A program made the position numbers and the translations under genes. A stretch of 64,000 bases of DNA. Origin: Brachionus plicatilis (taxonomy: Eukaryota > Rotifera > Eurotatoria > Ploima > Brachionidae). The notes beneath the pieces were generated by a model. It ran no database searches. It was not told where the DNA came from and saw only the letters and a program-made list of their open reading frames with translations. Shown here one piece after another: positions 11,654 to 23,365 of this stretch (positions are counted from its first letter, which is position 1; every line of letters begins with the position of its first letter). The DNA is taken from positions 366,141-430,140 of the forward strand of contig QEOQ01000573.1 of NCBI GenBank assembly GCA_010279815.1. The letters are read 5' to 3'.

Positions 11654-13430
11654 ATGAAACTAATTTTACTAGGCATTATTTTTTCTGGCATAAATGTCAT
11701 CTATTGTGAGCAAAGAGTGGTATGTTATTTTACCAATTGGTCTCAGTACCGTACAGGTGTTGGAAAATACTTACCAGAAGATATTGATCCATTTTTATGC
11801 ACCCATATCATGTACTCATTTGCCAAAATAGTCAATAACAAACTAGAGCCATATGAATGGAACGATGATTCAAATGAATGGTCAAAAGGTCTTTATGAAA
11901 GAACAAACGATCTGAAAAAAATAAATCCAAATCTGAAAGTGATGCTGGCTGTCGGTGGGTGGAATATGGGTACCGCTCCATTCATTAGCGTTGTATCAAG
12001 TGATGCAAATATTCAGAGTTTTGTTGACACAAGTGTGATCTACTTGAAAGAAAGAAATTTTGATGGACTTGATTTAGACTGGGAATACCCTGGTAAAGTT
12101 TTTTAAATTCAAGTTTTAGCTAAATTCTAATTTATTTTTAAAAAAGAGGGATATAAAAGTCAATTTACTAGATTGGTCAAGGTAAAAGATTTTAAGATTA
12201 AAAAAAAATAAATAAAAATTATTTTTTTCACAAAAAGGCGCTTAAAAGTAGATTTGTGAGTGAAAATTTATTACTTAGTGCTGCAGTGGCTGCCGGTAAA
12301 AGTAAAATTGATTCTTCTTATGATTTACCTGAATTGTCCAAGTAATTTTATTAAAATTTTTTAAACCAAATTTTTTTTTATGCCAAAAGAAATCTTGATT
12401 TTTTGAATGTAATGTCCTATGTAAATAGAAAAATTAATTAATTTAAATAATATTTTTGCTAAACAGCTTAATTAAATAAGGATTATCATGGTTCTTGGGA
12501 TAAAAATACAGACCACAATGCCCCATTATATAGTCCATCAACATTGAATGTCGATTTTACCATATCCTATTACATTCAATTAGGATTTTCAGCTGAAAAG
12601 ATAAATCTCGGCTTGGCAACATATGGAAGATCCTTTACTCTGTCAGATCCAAACCAAAATTCCGTAGGGTCCCAAATTTCTGGACCAGGCATCGCTCAAA
12701 CAGTTACAAAATTTATTTCAAGAGAATTATTTTTTTATTTTTTAAATTTAGTTCACAAGAAAAGTTGGTTTTTCAGCTTATTATGAAATATGTTCTAAAT
12801 CATGGACCAAAGCGTATGATTTTCAAAGTAAAGTTCCATACATGTATTCAGGCAATCAATGGATCTCATATGATGATTCTGATAGTTTGAAACAAAAAGT
12901 CGAGTACGCAAAATTCAAAAATCTTGGAGGAATCATGTTTTGGGTATTTTAGGAAGTTGTTTTTTGTTTGATTTTTTTGAAAGTAAATTTTAAAGGCTAT
13001 CGATTTGGATGATTTCTCAGGTTCAGTTTGTGGACAAGGAAGATATCCATTGATTAATTCAGCCAAAGAAAATTTTTTATCTTCTTCAAATATTCTATCA
13101 ACTTCGTCGACAGAAATTCGTGTCAAAAGTTCATCATCTTCTTCATCTTCGACATCGAAAATCCCCGGCAGTACTTCAAAATCAACAACTTCTACTCGAA
13201 CAACCTCCAGAGTTGATAATGACATTGGCAAAACGCAACCAGCAGAAAACTTGTGTTTCAACCGAGATGGATATTATCCAGACATCAAGAGTGGTTGTCA
13301 AAAGTTTTATGTTTGTGTTTATTATGGAACTCAACACCAACAGATTCATTATTTTGACTGTCCAAAGGGAATGCTTTTTGATACAGTTAATGGAATTTGC
13401 AATCATGAAAATTTGGTTAAATGTGATTAA
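11654..13430 (+). CDS. Secreted GH18 chitinase with C-terminal chitin-binding domain, seven exons
   Basis: Hydrolyses beta-1,4 bonds of chitin outside the cell. Proposed exons are 11654-12092, 12147-12181, 12238-12341, 12390-12420, 12481-12702, 12752-12943 and 12996-13430. All introns are GT-AG and the phases give 485 residues. The N-terminus (MKLILLGIIFSGINVIYC) is a signal peptide. The GH18 barrel shows the substrate strand LAVGGWN and the catalytic DGLDLDWEYP, with the DxxDxDxE acid intact. It continues with NVMSYDYHGSWD, LGLATYGRSF, the FTRKVGFSAYYE region and GGIMFWAIDLDDF. A Ser/Thr-rich linker leads to a CBM14/peritrophin-A domain with six cysteines at the C-terminus. Exons 2 and 4 are microexons of 35 and 31 bp, so simple ORF calling fragments this gene. 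A TATA box precedes it. Likely roles are remodelling of the lorica, trophi or egg shell, or digestion; the sequence does not decide. Confidence 0.93.
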
Positions 13431-14072
13431 TAATTTGATTATTAAGCTAATTTAAATTTGATTTTTTTTTTTACAATGATTTAATATTTTTTTATCTTAA
13501 ACGCATTTAAAAAATTTCTATTAAAATTTAATTTTTAACAAAATAAAAATTTTAAATTCGCTAAATTTTTTGACAAAAATTGGGTCATAATATTTTTAAA
13601 ATACAGTGTTTAAAGTTAAACTGTATAATGGGTAAGATTACGTTATTTTACGTAATTTTACGTCAGAAAATGTAAGCTTACGTTATATTACATCAGTTTA
13701 AGTAAGTTTGGCCGAAAACGCTTACGGCCAAAAAAAATTGAATTTTAGAGTAAAAAGTGGAAAATAAATAAAAAACATTTGAATTTCATAAAAAAATTTT
13801 TGAAAAAAAACCATGGATTGACATTGAACTTAAAAATAAAAATTAATATGCAAAAAAAGTGTCCTTTTGTGTCCTTTTGTGTACTTTTGTTATGAATCCT
13901 TTTTTCCCTGGCAAAAAAAGTGTCCTTTTGTTATGAATCTTTTTATTCCTAGCAAAAAAATTGTCCTTTTGTGTACTTTTGTAATTGACCTTTATAATTC
14001 CAGTATATTAACCAAAAATTTAGGAAAAAATTATCTGAGTTAAATAAATCTAATTTCAAATTAAACCATATT
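13431..14072. repeat. Chitinase 3' flank with short tandem repeat
   Basis: At 13852-14002 a unit containing GTCCTTTTGTGTACTTTTGT, usually followed by TATGAATC and preceded by GCAAAAAAA, is repeated about three times with deletions. Near 13640-13690, TTACGT motifs recur in both orientations. A small hairpin TTTGGCCG...CGGCCAAA sits near 13709-13735. No gene is visible. Confidence 0.65.
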
Positions 14073-14429
14073 TTGACTATGAGTAAATCGTCGTCAGACG
14101 TTATGATCGAACTAAATGAAAAAGATGGAGAAATGGGATTTTATTTGCATTGTAATTCAATGGAAGAATCAAATGAGTTTTCAGTAAATGTCACTGCAGA
14201 GCTTTCACTATTGAATAAATCTGATTCAAAGAAAAACTTTAGTCTTAAATTTGGACATTTATTCACTCAAAATGATCAAAGTAAAGGATATTCTAAATTT
14301 ACAACCATGAACAAAATTACGGATCCAGCAAACGGATTTCATGATGCAAATGATGACTCCATTACTCTAAAAGCAGTTTTAAAGACTAATTCGTCTCAAA
14401 AAAGTTTTTTGTCTTTTATCTTTTTTTAA
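14073..14429 (+). pseudogene. Truncated MATH-domain fragment (family copy B)
   Basis: The open frame encodes only the C-terminal two thirds of the family MATH domain: GEMGFYLHCNSMEESNEF, AELSLLNKSDSKKNF, YSKFTTMNKI and DANDDSITLKAVLK. The zinc module, coiled coil and first MATH strands are missing. The first dozen residues (MTMSKSSSDV) are translated flank, so this start codon is probably accidental. The closest relative is the relic at 37080-37525. The two share downstream sequence, and each is followed by a near-identical full copy (15567 and 38250). Confidence 0.75.
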
Positions 14430-15566
14430 AATCAATCTTATATAAAATAATTTGTCAAATTACGAAAACTTTTATTTTTTCAATTGTTAAAAATGACATA
14501 ATTGTTTAATATAGATTTTAACAAGATTTAATTTTCATTTTTTTTTTTAATGTTAAATTTAATTGAAAATTTTAATTATGATGCCAGTGATAACACTATT
14601 TTTCTGAAAACCAATATATAGACCGAATCAGAGTAAAATTGTTTAGAAATTTTATAGCAATGCCTTTTTCTCATTTTTAAATTAATTAATTTCAATGTAT
14701 TTTTAATAAATAAAAAATTTAAATTTTATATTTAATTACTTCAATAAAATCGATTGTTAATTTTCAACATATGGTTTGTCAAGATGAAAAAATTCTTTCC
14801 AAAATTAATAAAAACATTATATTAATAAGATTGAATTTGAAAGAAAGTTTTATATTAATAAAATTCTAATTTATAATTGAAAATTGAAAATTTTGGCAAA
14901 ATGTAGTTTATTGTACATTTTTATATTTTTACATTTTTACATTTTTGAGAGAAGAAAAAAAAATCTCAAAATCAAAAATCTAAAAAAATTTTCATTCAAG
15001 AAAAGTAATAATAATTTCGCAATTACTTAAAAAGAAGTTGTAGAAAAATTTAAATGTAAAAACCAAGGATAATTTTTTGAAAATCCCTTTTAATTAATTG
15101 CGAATTTATTATTACTTTTCTTGAATGAAAATTTTTTTAGATTTTTGATTTTGAGATTTTTTTTTCTTCTCTCAAAAATGTAAAAATGTAAAAATATAAA
15201 AATGTACAATAAATAACATTTTGCGAAAATTTTTTAGATTTTAATTAGAATTAGACCATTTTTCAAAATATCTAATCACTAAATTTTTTAATCAAAAATT
15301 TAATCATAATCATTTCTTAAAACTTTCAAGAACGCAGTATAATAGCCAAAGATAAATTTAATTTGTTTTCGAAAAGATCTTACCTCAAAATTTTTTAATT
15401 TATTTTTTTTTATTAAAAAATGACATATTTTAAAGGACTAAAATATAAATTAAATTCCGCACCATTTGAAAAAACAAATTAAAAGACTAAAAAATTGCAT
15501 CTTTTTCCAAATCATTTAAAAACTCAGGTCAATTAATTTTTTAAAATAAATTTCAAAATTTTAAAA
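14430..15566. other. Duplicated spacer carrying a fold-back insertion
   Basis: Apart from the fold-back element at 14887-15235, this spacer corresponds to 37530-38249 in the duplicated block downstream, for example the GTTTAGAAATTTTAT motif near 14640 and near 37720. It is the 5' flank of copy C. Confidence 0.6.
14887..15235. mobile_element. Fold-back (long inverted repeat) MITE
   Basis: Two arms of about 138 bp (14887-15024 and 15094-15235) are nearly perfect reverse complements around a spacer of about 70 bp. Arm landmarks are GCAAAATGTAG, TTATTGTACATTTTTATA, GAGAGAAGAAAA and ATTCAAGAAAAGTAATAAT. The paralogous spacer near 37900-37960 lacks it and reads through from AAAATTCTAATT to AATTAGAA. 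The insertion therefore came after the block duplication, or was lost from the other copy. Confidence 0.82.
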
Positions 15567-16680
15567 ATGGAAGATTTAGACATAATTTTGCCATGTGGTT
15601 TTATTGCTAAATACAAGGATATTTTCTGCAGCAAAAACAACTTCGAATGTCCTGAATGTAAAACACATACCACAAGCCAGGAAGAATGTTTGCATCTTCC
15701 ACGAAATAAATTGATTATTAATCAGACAATTCTCAATTCAAAGAAAAATAAATTTAAAGATTGTTTAAAAAAGCTGGAATTGTACAAAAATGATCCCAAG
15801 TTTTATATTGACGAAAGCTATACTAAGATTAAGAACAATATTTATCTAAGAAGGGAAGAAATAAAAATAATGCTTAACAAAAAAATTGACGAATATTTTG
15901 AGAATTTGCTAAAAATGGTCGATGATGAACGAGATTCAAATTTTGTCGTAGTTTTCGACAAACTGAAACAAATTTCATCCCTTGAACAAGAAACTACCAA
16001 CTTTAATGTTAAAGAAGATAGTGATGTTTTTTCAAAAATAAAATTAATTAAAGAATTTAAAAGTAAGATTGATAGTGGAACCCATTTTGTGGAGAATACA
16101 ATTGAAAAATTTACCGAAGCCAATTTAAAACTTATGGAAAGCAATGAGCATGTAGACATTAAAATTATTTGGAGAACTTTTTTTGGGACCTGAGACCAAT
16201 ATAATTTCTTATGGAAGTGAGCAAGATATTGATGATGACAGTCGATCAGAAGCAACTTTTCAATTTGTGATCAATGACTTTTCAAAATGCATTAAAAGCA
16301 AAAATTTTAAATTAACATCAAAACCATGCATTGTCAGAAACTTAGAATGGACTTTTGCTGTTGAGTTTAATGAAAGAGAAAATGATGAATCAGCACTACA
16401 TTGTATTTTGGTTTATAATCCGACTAGTAAATCGCACAAATGGGGTGTTGATGCAAGATTGGAAGTGAAATTGTTGAACACTACAGATAATCTTCAAAGT
16501 GTAGTAAGAACAATGGAAAATTGGTTTTTTGACACAAATCATAAATATTGCAGTTTTGATGATTTAGTATGCATCAAAAAAGTAATGAATCCAGAGAATA
16601 AACTTTACAACCATGAAAAGGATTCAATTACTATTGAAGTAAACATTAAAGCCCAGCTTCCTAAGTTAATTGAAAAATAA
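15567..16680 (+). pseudogene. Zinc/coiled-coil/MATH gene broken by one frameshift (copy C)
   Basis: Residues from 15567 match the intact gene at 38250-39365 almost throughout. They include the cysteine module (C10, an extra C21, C28, C31, C41), RREEIK coiled coil and FTEANLKLMESNEHVDI. At about 16160 the copy has lost 2 bp: its relative reads ATTACAAAATTATTT where this copy reads ATTAAAATTATTT. The frame changes and stops at 16191-16193. The MATH domain continues open in another frame from 16183 to 16680 (DDDSRSEATFQFVINDF, CIVRNLEWTF, KVMNPENKLYNHEKDSIT). One indel is the only visible defect, so the copy is young. A sequencing error or an allele-specific lesion cannot be excluded. Confidence 0.85.
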
Positions 16681-17901
16681 ATATTTTTTTAATTAAATAA
16701 ATATTCAGTCAAAATAATTAATTTTGTTTATTACAATTTTTTCAGTCAAATATTTAAAAAAAGATAATTATAAAAACAAAATTTATACTAATATCAACTC
16801 AAAACAGGAATTTTATATTTAAATTTATTGAATTTAGGAATTAACACTTCTTTAATTTTTAAAATGCAAGATAACGAATCGAATGTAAAAATTAATTTTT
16901 TTACTTAATTTAAAGAATGGAACAAAAAATTGAATACAAGTAATAATGATTCATGTTAAAAATAATTTACTTCAAAATAAAACAAAAAATAAAAAAATAA
17001 TGACTCACATTATTATTTTTGTGTCAAAATAAACGAGTTTTTTGCTTTTTACCATATTTTATGGTCTTCTTTTGGTTTATGACTGAAAAAATAAAAATGT
17101 CTTATTTAATAAGAAATGAAATAAAGTTTTTTGGACAATTTTGAACTTCCCAAGGGTCACGGCACTTAAATCATTATTTAAATAATTTTTTTTAATCTGA
17201 AGGATCTTTAGCTCGGCACAGATAAACTAGTAAATATAAAAAAAATCAACCTAAATTTTACATTATCATATGCCATTATATATGGGTATTCGGAAATAAC
17301 GAAATGTCGTTTCTTATCTAACACTGGTTTTTAAAATGGTATAAAGATATGTCGTTAAAGTCAAAAATGGCCATTTTGAAAATAATTTTAATTTTAAAAA
17401 TTTTTTTTTAATAAACTATTTAAAATTTAGACTTGTTTAAATTTTAAATTTATTAGGAAAAAAATTTAAGTGAAAGCCTCTGCTCGCCAAATTTAATTAA
17501 AAAGCTTTTTTTTAAATAATTACTGATAATTATCTTTTTTATTCAAGTCAATAATTAATAAAATTTAAATTTTCAAATTTTGTCAAATTAAATTATTTTT
17601 TCAAAAAAAAAGAAAGAATTAATCTTATTTTGCGTATGAAGTCATTAAAAAAATTCTTTAAATCTAAAATTAAACATATTATTTGATCTTTTGTAAAATA
17701 ATATTTTTATCAATTATTAATTCATAAAACTGATGAAAAACATATTACGTATAACCACATTTTTATTAATTTTATGATAAAATAAAATCATCAATTGGGC
17801 ATGGATAATTGAATAAAAGCTAAATTAAAATTTTTTCTTAAAATATTTTTCAAGACTTTTTTAAAAAAAAACTAGCAAAAATCATCTAAATAATACAAAT
17901 C
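16681..17901. other. Intergenic AT-rich spacer
   Basis: This is the 3' side of two converging family copies. No ORF is supported. A stretch near 17130-17400 (GGCACTTAAATCATTATTT, GGCCATTTTGAAAATAATTTT) resembles, in inverse orientation, sequence near 20240-20345 on the other side of the cold-shock/MATH copy. This may be an old inverted repeat around it. Confidence 0.4.
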
Positions 17902-19314
17902 TTATTCCTCACTTTCTTTTTCATGGTTTGCGCAAGAACTTTTTATTTTTCTTCTTCTGTATCGAGTTGCATGTATTGATCCTTGAGCAGATTGACCATT
18001 TGGACCTGTTACATTAACAGCTTCTAAACCTTTTGCTCCCATAATAATATCAAATTTAACTTTTTTACCTTTTAGGCTTTTTCGATTTGTATTCATATTA
18101 GCAATGTCACTTTTACGCACAAATATTTTCGCATTAGTATCATTTCTAGCAATGAAACCAAATCCATTTTTCTCATCGAACCATCTAACAATTCCAGTGA
18201 CTTTTTCTTCTATTAACGGTTTCAAGGAATTTTGGGTGCCATCAATTTTAAGCATTACCTGAAGAGTTATGGAATTTTTTTCAAAATTGTAAAATCCTTT
18301 GTTCGGATCCATAATCTCATCTATACCTATGAAATGATTAAAACCCCAATAAAAGTGATCCTTATCATAAACTTTTTCAAATATCAGATAAAAATCTTTT
18401 TCTTCATCAAAAAGATTCAATAGTCTTAGTTCTACACTAATATTTGATGAAAAATTATTTGAATTTCTAATAGATTTACTCCCCAAGAAAAATCCCATCG
18501 TCTCTTCACCATTATGGTCTTTATTAATATCTACCAAAATGTTCCAATCCAAATGTTTTACTTTAAATGATTTAGAATATAATTCTGAATCTATTTCATT
18601 CTTAAGATTAGCAAAATTATAAATTGTAAACTGAAAAATTCCTTCATTACGACCCTCGCTGACAATTTTATCATATATTTCCACACTTTTGGCTTTCCGA
18701 TCTAATCTTCCAAATATTTTTTTTGTATCCAAAATGTCTTCACCTGGATTAAAAATCCATTCATTTTCCAAATCATCTTTCGTTTTATTTAAAAATTTTA
18801 TTCCATTTTCAATTTTTGTACAAAAGCCCTCAATTATTTCCATTTTTTTAGTTATTTCATTGGTATTTTGAATTTTAAAATCCATTATCTCTTTCTCTAA
18901 TGATGAAATTTGGTGGATTTTTTTTTCGGATTCATTTAATTTTGCTTCTTTTTCATCTTTGATGATTCTAAATAAATCTTCATAATAATCATCAATTTTT
19001 TTTTCGACTATTAATTTAATTTCCTCGCGGCGAATATCAAGCTGATTCTTTAAATTTTCTTAGCTTTCATCGATAAAACTTTTTGGATCACTTTTATAGA
19101 TTTCAATATATTTTAGGCACCGTGTAAAACTCTTTTTTTTTAGATCAAGATTGAATTCATTAATTAACATCTTATTACTTGTCATATTCAAGCAATCATG
19201 GCTTGTTATGTCATGTGATTTGCAAACAGGACATGGAAACTTGCCTTTATTGTAAATAATGTCTTTGTATTTTGCAGAAAACTCACATGGTAAAAATATT
19301 ATTAGATCATCCAT
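17902..19314 (-). pseudogene. Zinc/coiled-coil/MATH/cold-shock fusion gene with a single internal stop (copy D)
   Basis: The frame runs continuously for 471 codons from 19314 to 17902, with only one interruption, a TAA at 19060-19062 where relatives have Tyr (DES-Y-ENLK). Domains in order are the cysteine module (CEFSAKYKD, CPVC, DCL), a coiled coil ([12 protein letters not shown]), and the hinge IFGRLDRKAK. A MATH domain follows (FQFTIYNFANL, HLDWNILVDIN, MGFFLGSKS, WGFNHFIGIDEIMDP). A Y-box cold-shock domain starts near 18198: TGIVRWFDEKNGFGFIAR and [16 protein letters not shown]. Its RNP2 motif is IFVRKSDI, so the usual His of FVH is Arg. A basic tail follows. This is the only copy that joins MATH and cold-shock domains. 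The lone stop means a young pseudogene, a readthrough product, an allele or a sequencing error. Confidence 0.85.
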
Positions 19315-20746
19315 AGTTAAATTTGGTTTATGAAAAATTTTAAAACATCTATGATAAATAAAAATTTTTTTGAAGTTTTAAATTTAAAAAATAATAAAGA
19401 TAACACTTAAAGCTTAATGAATAATTTATTTTAATTTAAAAGAATCAAAAAATAAAACTTAATTTTTTTTGGGATAGTGTATTCATTTGAACACAGGGGG
19501 TAAAATCCTTAATATTATGAATTATTAATCTTAAAATAAAAACGGGATGTTTTGTTTTAAAAAATGAAATGACATATTTAATATAATTAAATGATAAAAA
19601 ATTTTGACAAAGTGATCTGAGAATGTTTCGAAATATATTTGGACTTATAAAATTTATTTTCTCAATCAAATTTCTGAATAATTGGATTTTTTAATTGAAA
19701 ATTTCTAAATAATTTCAAATGAACAAAAGAATAATAAAATTTTTTACCTGTTTATAAAGAAAATCTTATCACTTTCCTTGAATATCAATATATAGTTTGA
19801 TCCGTCAAATCTACTTATTTATTATTTTTGAATCAGCTTTCTTTTAGAAGAAGTAAAAATAAAAAAAATTTATTTAAAAAAATCAGTTTAAAAACTTTTT
19901 TTAAAATTAAAATTAAATTTGATAAATATTTTTTTATCTGTTATTATGTAAAACTACTAAATAAAATGCAGATAAAAATGTTACTAAATCTCATAACCTT
20001 TTGTGTGATAATTCTTTGCACTATTTTTGCTTGTTCAATCCGCTTTTCGTGAAAAAAATATTGTCAAAATTCAGTTCACTTGAATAGATGAAGTTTAAGT
20101 TTTGTAAATGGTAGAACTTGGCAAAAATGTTTCAGATAATAACTGTATGTGAAAAATCTTAATTTACACCATGATTTAATTTCGGAATAGGCGTTTTTTG
20201 TAATAGAAAAAAGCTTTGTAATTTAAAATCTTTTCAAAAGGTCATTTTGAAAACAAATTTTAATGTGATTTCTAGAACCTAATTTTTTTGAAAAAAATAC
20301 TTAATTTCTTAGATTTTTCGCAAAATAAGATAATGATTTAAGTGCTGGAAAGCTGTAAAAGACAGCTAAATGAAAAACAAAATTAGATAAAGCTAAATCA
20401 TTCTAAAATTTAAAAATTATTATTTTATTATTATTATTTATTAATTCAATAAAAAATAAATAAATAAATTAAAAAACTAAACTTTTAGATAAAAGAGTAA
20501 AAAATACAATTTGAAAACAATTCAAAATAATTTGAATAAATAAATACTTAAAAAAGAATGATGTGTCAAAAAGCACGTTTAAAAAAAAAAGGATAATTAA
20601 AATTCAACATTTTTTAAATATGAAATTCTTCTCAATCCAAATTATGGTAAACTTTCTAATTCTACGAAATTGAATCTAAAAATAAAAAAATGGCTTGGAA
20701 CAAAAATGTAAAAAGATTATTAAAGAAAATTTGAGAAAACTAGTAA
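19315..20746. other. Spacer between divergent copies D and E
   Basis: This is the shared upstream region of two family copies transcribed away from each other. No reliable gene. A short frame near 19966-20052 (MQIKMLLNLITFCVIILC...) looks like a signal peptide but has no mature part. I do not call it. Confidence 0.45.
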
Positions 20747-21832
20747 ATGGATGAAATACAAATTTCGCTGCCATGTGGTTTTTCAGCCAATTACCGAGCA
20801 ATTTTAATCAGCAACGGAAGGTTTCCATGTCCAGTTTGCAAAAAAAATAACATAACAAAACAAGAATGTTTAAAAATGACAAGAAATAAAATGCTGATTA
20901 ATGAGTTCAATTTCAATTTAAAAAAGAAAAAGTACGAAGAATTAATGCAAGAATTCGAAAATTACAAAAATGACCCAGAATATTATATCGATGAAAGTTT
21001 TGATAGTTTAAAAAGAGAAGTAAACCTTCGTCGAGAAGAGATAAAAGTAATGCTAAATAAAGAAATTGACGATTACCATGATGGTTTATTGGAAAAGATT
21101 GACATGGAAAGAGATCTTAAGTTAAAAGAACTTAAAGAAAGAATTCAACAAACACAGACATTAGATTTGGTTAAATTTGATGCTGACAGAAATTCAGATG
21201 TTTATTCTAAAATAGATTTTTTTGAAAAAAATAACTTAAAAATTGACAATGGCATAAATTTAGTTGAAAATATTATAAATGATTTGAATGAGCCTAAATT
21301 TGAGCTAACAAATAGTTGAAATGATATCGATTTGACAAAATTATTCGGAGAGCTCTATACAAAAGAAGAAACTTGTATCATTTTGAATAAGGATGAAATT
21401 GATGATGAGAGCCGTACTGAGGCAACTATTCAATTAACCCTTAATGACTTTTCTTTGTTGAAGAATAAAAATAATTGTGAAGTGTATTCAAAAGATTTTA
21501 TTGTTTGTGATTATGAATGGAATATTTTGGTCAGACTCAATGCAGATGATGGTTGGATGGGATTTTTTTTAGTTTGTGATTCAATCAAAAACTCAATTGA
21601 GTTTTCAGTGAATGCTACTGCAGAGTTTACATTATTGAATAAATCTGATTCAAAGAAAGACTTTAGTCGTAAGTATGAACATTTATTCACCCAGAAAGAA
21701 CCAGATTGGGGATTTTATAAATTTACAACCATGAACGAAATTATGAATCCAACCAAAGGATATTATGATGCCAATAAAGACTCTATTACTGTTAAAGTAC
21801 TTTTGAAGGCTGAAACGCCGCAAAAAATTTAA
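20747..21832 (+). pseudogene. Zinc/coiled-coil/MATH gene with a single internal stop (copy E)
   Basis: The frame runs for 362 codons, broken only by TGA at 21317-21319. Close relatives have a TGT codon there (TDSCDEID), so one T-to-A change explains it. The N-terminus carries the cysteine module (LPCGFSANYRA, CPVC, QECL). The coiled coil (REVNLRREEIKVMLNKEIDDYHDGLLEKIDMERDLKLKEL, residues about 88-130) is typical. After the stop come LTKLFGELYTKEE and a complete MATH domain: IQLTLNDFSLL, YEWNILVRLN, MGFFLVCDS, EFTLLNKSDSKKDF, WGFYKFTTMNEIMNP and DSITVKVLLKAE. All key regions are otherwise preserved. Confidence 0.85.
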
Positions 21833-22529
21833 AAATAATAATATTTATTTTCTTTTATCAAGACTTTTGTTAAAATACGAAAACTCTTTCTTTTTTTCAA
21901 TAGATAAAACGAATTAATTTAGTTTTAAAAATATATATTTTTCGTCGATTTTTTATTAATTGTTATTATTATATTAAATTAAACTTTAAAAATTATATAA
22001 TTTAATGAATAAAATTCTTAAAATCATTTGTTTAAATATCTAATTTTAATTATTCTATTTGTAATTATAAAATCATAGAGCATTAATATATTAATTTAAT
22101 TTTCACATAATCTAAAATTTAAATTTTTTTAAATATCAAAATAAAAAGAATAATTTGTTACTATGATCTACGATCCTCAAATTCAATAACTTATCAAGTT
22201 ATTTATCTTGATATTTTAATTAAATTAAATTAATATAAAGTGTCATCGTTATCCCAATGACCATTGTATACAATCTTTCTTACCATTAATATTTTATTTG
22301 ATATTATCTTGATTTGTCATTGATGTTTTTTAATTATTTCTTTTACTATAAAAATGTAATACTTTATTTCATCAATTCGTCTAATTCGAATAATTCCAAC
22401 AAACAACATAAACGTTTACCTAGGCCTATTGTCGTATTTGTTATAAGTGTTATTTTATCATTTAATAAAATAAAATTTAAAAAACAAATAAACTGAGTTT
22501 TATTAACTTAACCTTATTCGAGGGTTAAC
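21833..22529. other. Intergenic AT-rich spacer
   Basis: No supported gene. A 60-codon frame at 22314-22496 has no recognisable family and ordinary AT-rich composition. Confidence 0.4.
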
Positions 22530-22835
22530 AAATTAATTATATTATCTTCTATATTCTATAAACTTTAAACTCTTTTATTTTCTTTATTAATTACTAACAA
22601 TTTTTTTTTATTCTTTTTCTTTTAATCAAAAAAGATCATTTAAAATCACTTTTTTTTCATAATTATGTAATTAAGCCTATTGTAAAAAATAAAAAATTTT
22701 CTTTTTTTTTTAAATGGGGACTGAAAAGAAGGTCGAAACGACTGTTCGGAGCAGTCCTGGGTTAAACCCAAAAATATATTTTTTAATAAAATAAATAATA
22801 AAAAATTAATTATATTATCTTCTATATTCTTTAAA
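22530..22835 (+). mobile_element. Short retroposon-like insertion with long target duplication
   Basis: A direct repeat of about 28 bp (AATTAATTATATTATCTTCT...) occurs near 22533 and again near 22803, bracketing about 240 bp. Just before the second copy lies an island of higher GC (GGGGACTGAAAAGAAGGTCG to TGGGTTAAACCC, 22717-22770). An A-rich tail (AATAAAATAAATAATAAA) follows it. This layout suits target-primed insertion of a SINE or a 5'-truncated LINE tail. GCTGAAAAGAAGG-like sequence also occurs in the LINE relic near 43280 (minus strand). Confidence 0.5.
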
Positions 22836-22973
22836 GAAAAAATTGTAAAAGAACTTAAAATAGATTTTTATAAATACCAATTATTGATTTGAATGATTTG
22901 ATTGAACCAAGATTTTAATTTTGTTTTAATCAAATATTAATTTTTTTTATCTTTTCAATAGTATTTTATTAAA

Positions 22974-23197
22974 TTTGTCTGCATAATGTTAAATAATGCA
23001 ACAAACATGCTAAATTGTAGATAAGGCTCTTCAAATGATCTTCGTTTTTCAGTAGAATGCACGCCATTAAAAAGTTTTTAACTGCGCAATTTAATTGCAG
23101 AGTTTTTGCAGAGCTTCATTTAAAATTTGGCATATTTTTTGCATTATTTAGCATTTTGCAAAGAGGTTAAGTCAAATACCATTCAAAAGTTCTAAAC
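22974..23197. mobile_element. Fold-back MITE, diverged copy
   Basis: Inverted arms contain TGCATAATGTTAAATAATGC (left) and GCATTATTTAGCATTTTGCA (right). This is the same family as the better preserved element at 55721-55970, with which it shares GCAGAGTTTTTGCAGAG, CATGC and the outer edge AATACCATTCAAAAG. Confidence 0.7.
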
Positions 23198-23219
23198 AAA
23201 TTACTATTTGATCTGATTT

Positions 23220-23365
23220 TAGTGTTGGTAATCGACTCCAATCGATTGGCAAATTTAATAAATCGATTAATTTTTCTTAATCTTAATTTTCTTAATTTCT
23301 TAATCTTTACGATTATTAAATCGATTTAATAAAAAATTAATCGATTTAATTTTTTTCTATTTAAT
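23220..23365. mobile_element. Relic of the hAT-like minisatellite MITE
   Basis: Begins TAGTGTTGGTAATCGACTCC followed by AATCGATTGGCAAATTTAAT and degenerate AATCGATTTAAT units. It matches the inverted end of the complete element at 42212-42891. The other terminus is lost. Confidence 0.65.

Noticed and set aside
12866..13455. Acidic or Ser-rich frames overlapping the chitinase 3' end
   Set aside because: Alternative frames of the Ser/Thr linker and chitin-binding exon. The six-cysteine domain reads only in the annotated frame.
15842..16255. Minus-strand frame of 137 codons (and its equivalent at 38525-38842)
   Set aside because: Antisense shadow of the coiled-coil/MATH coding region in copies C and M.
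19828..20052. Frame ending in a signal-peptide-like stretch
   Set aside because: No mature domain, no homologue recognised and low-complexity lysine-rich start. Possible first exon only.
22717..22770. GC-richer island with TGGGTTAAACCC, considered as a tRNA
   Set aside because: No acceptor, D-arm or T-loop (GTTCRA) arrangement. It fits better as part of a retroposon tail.
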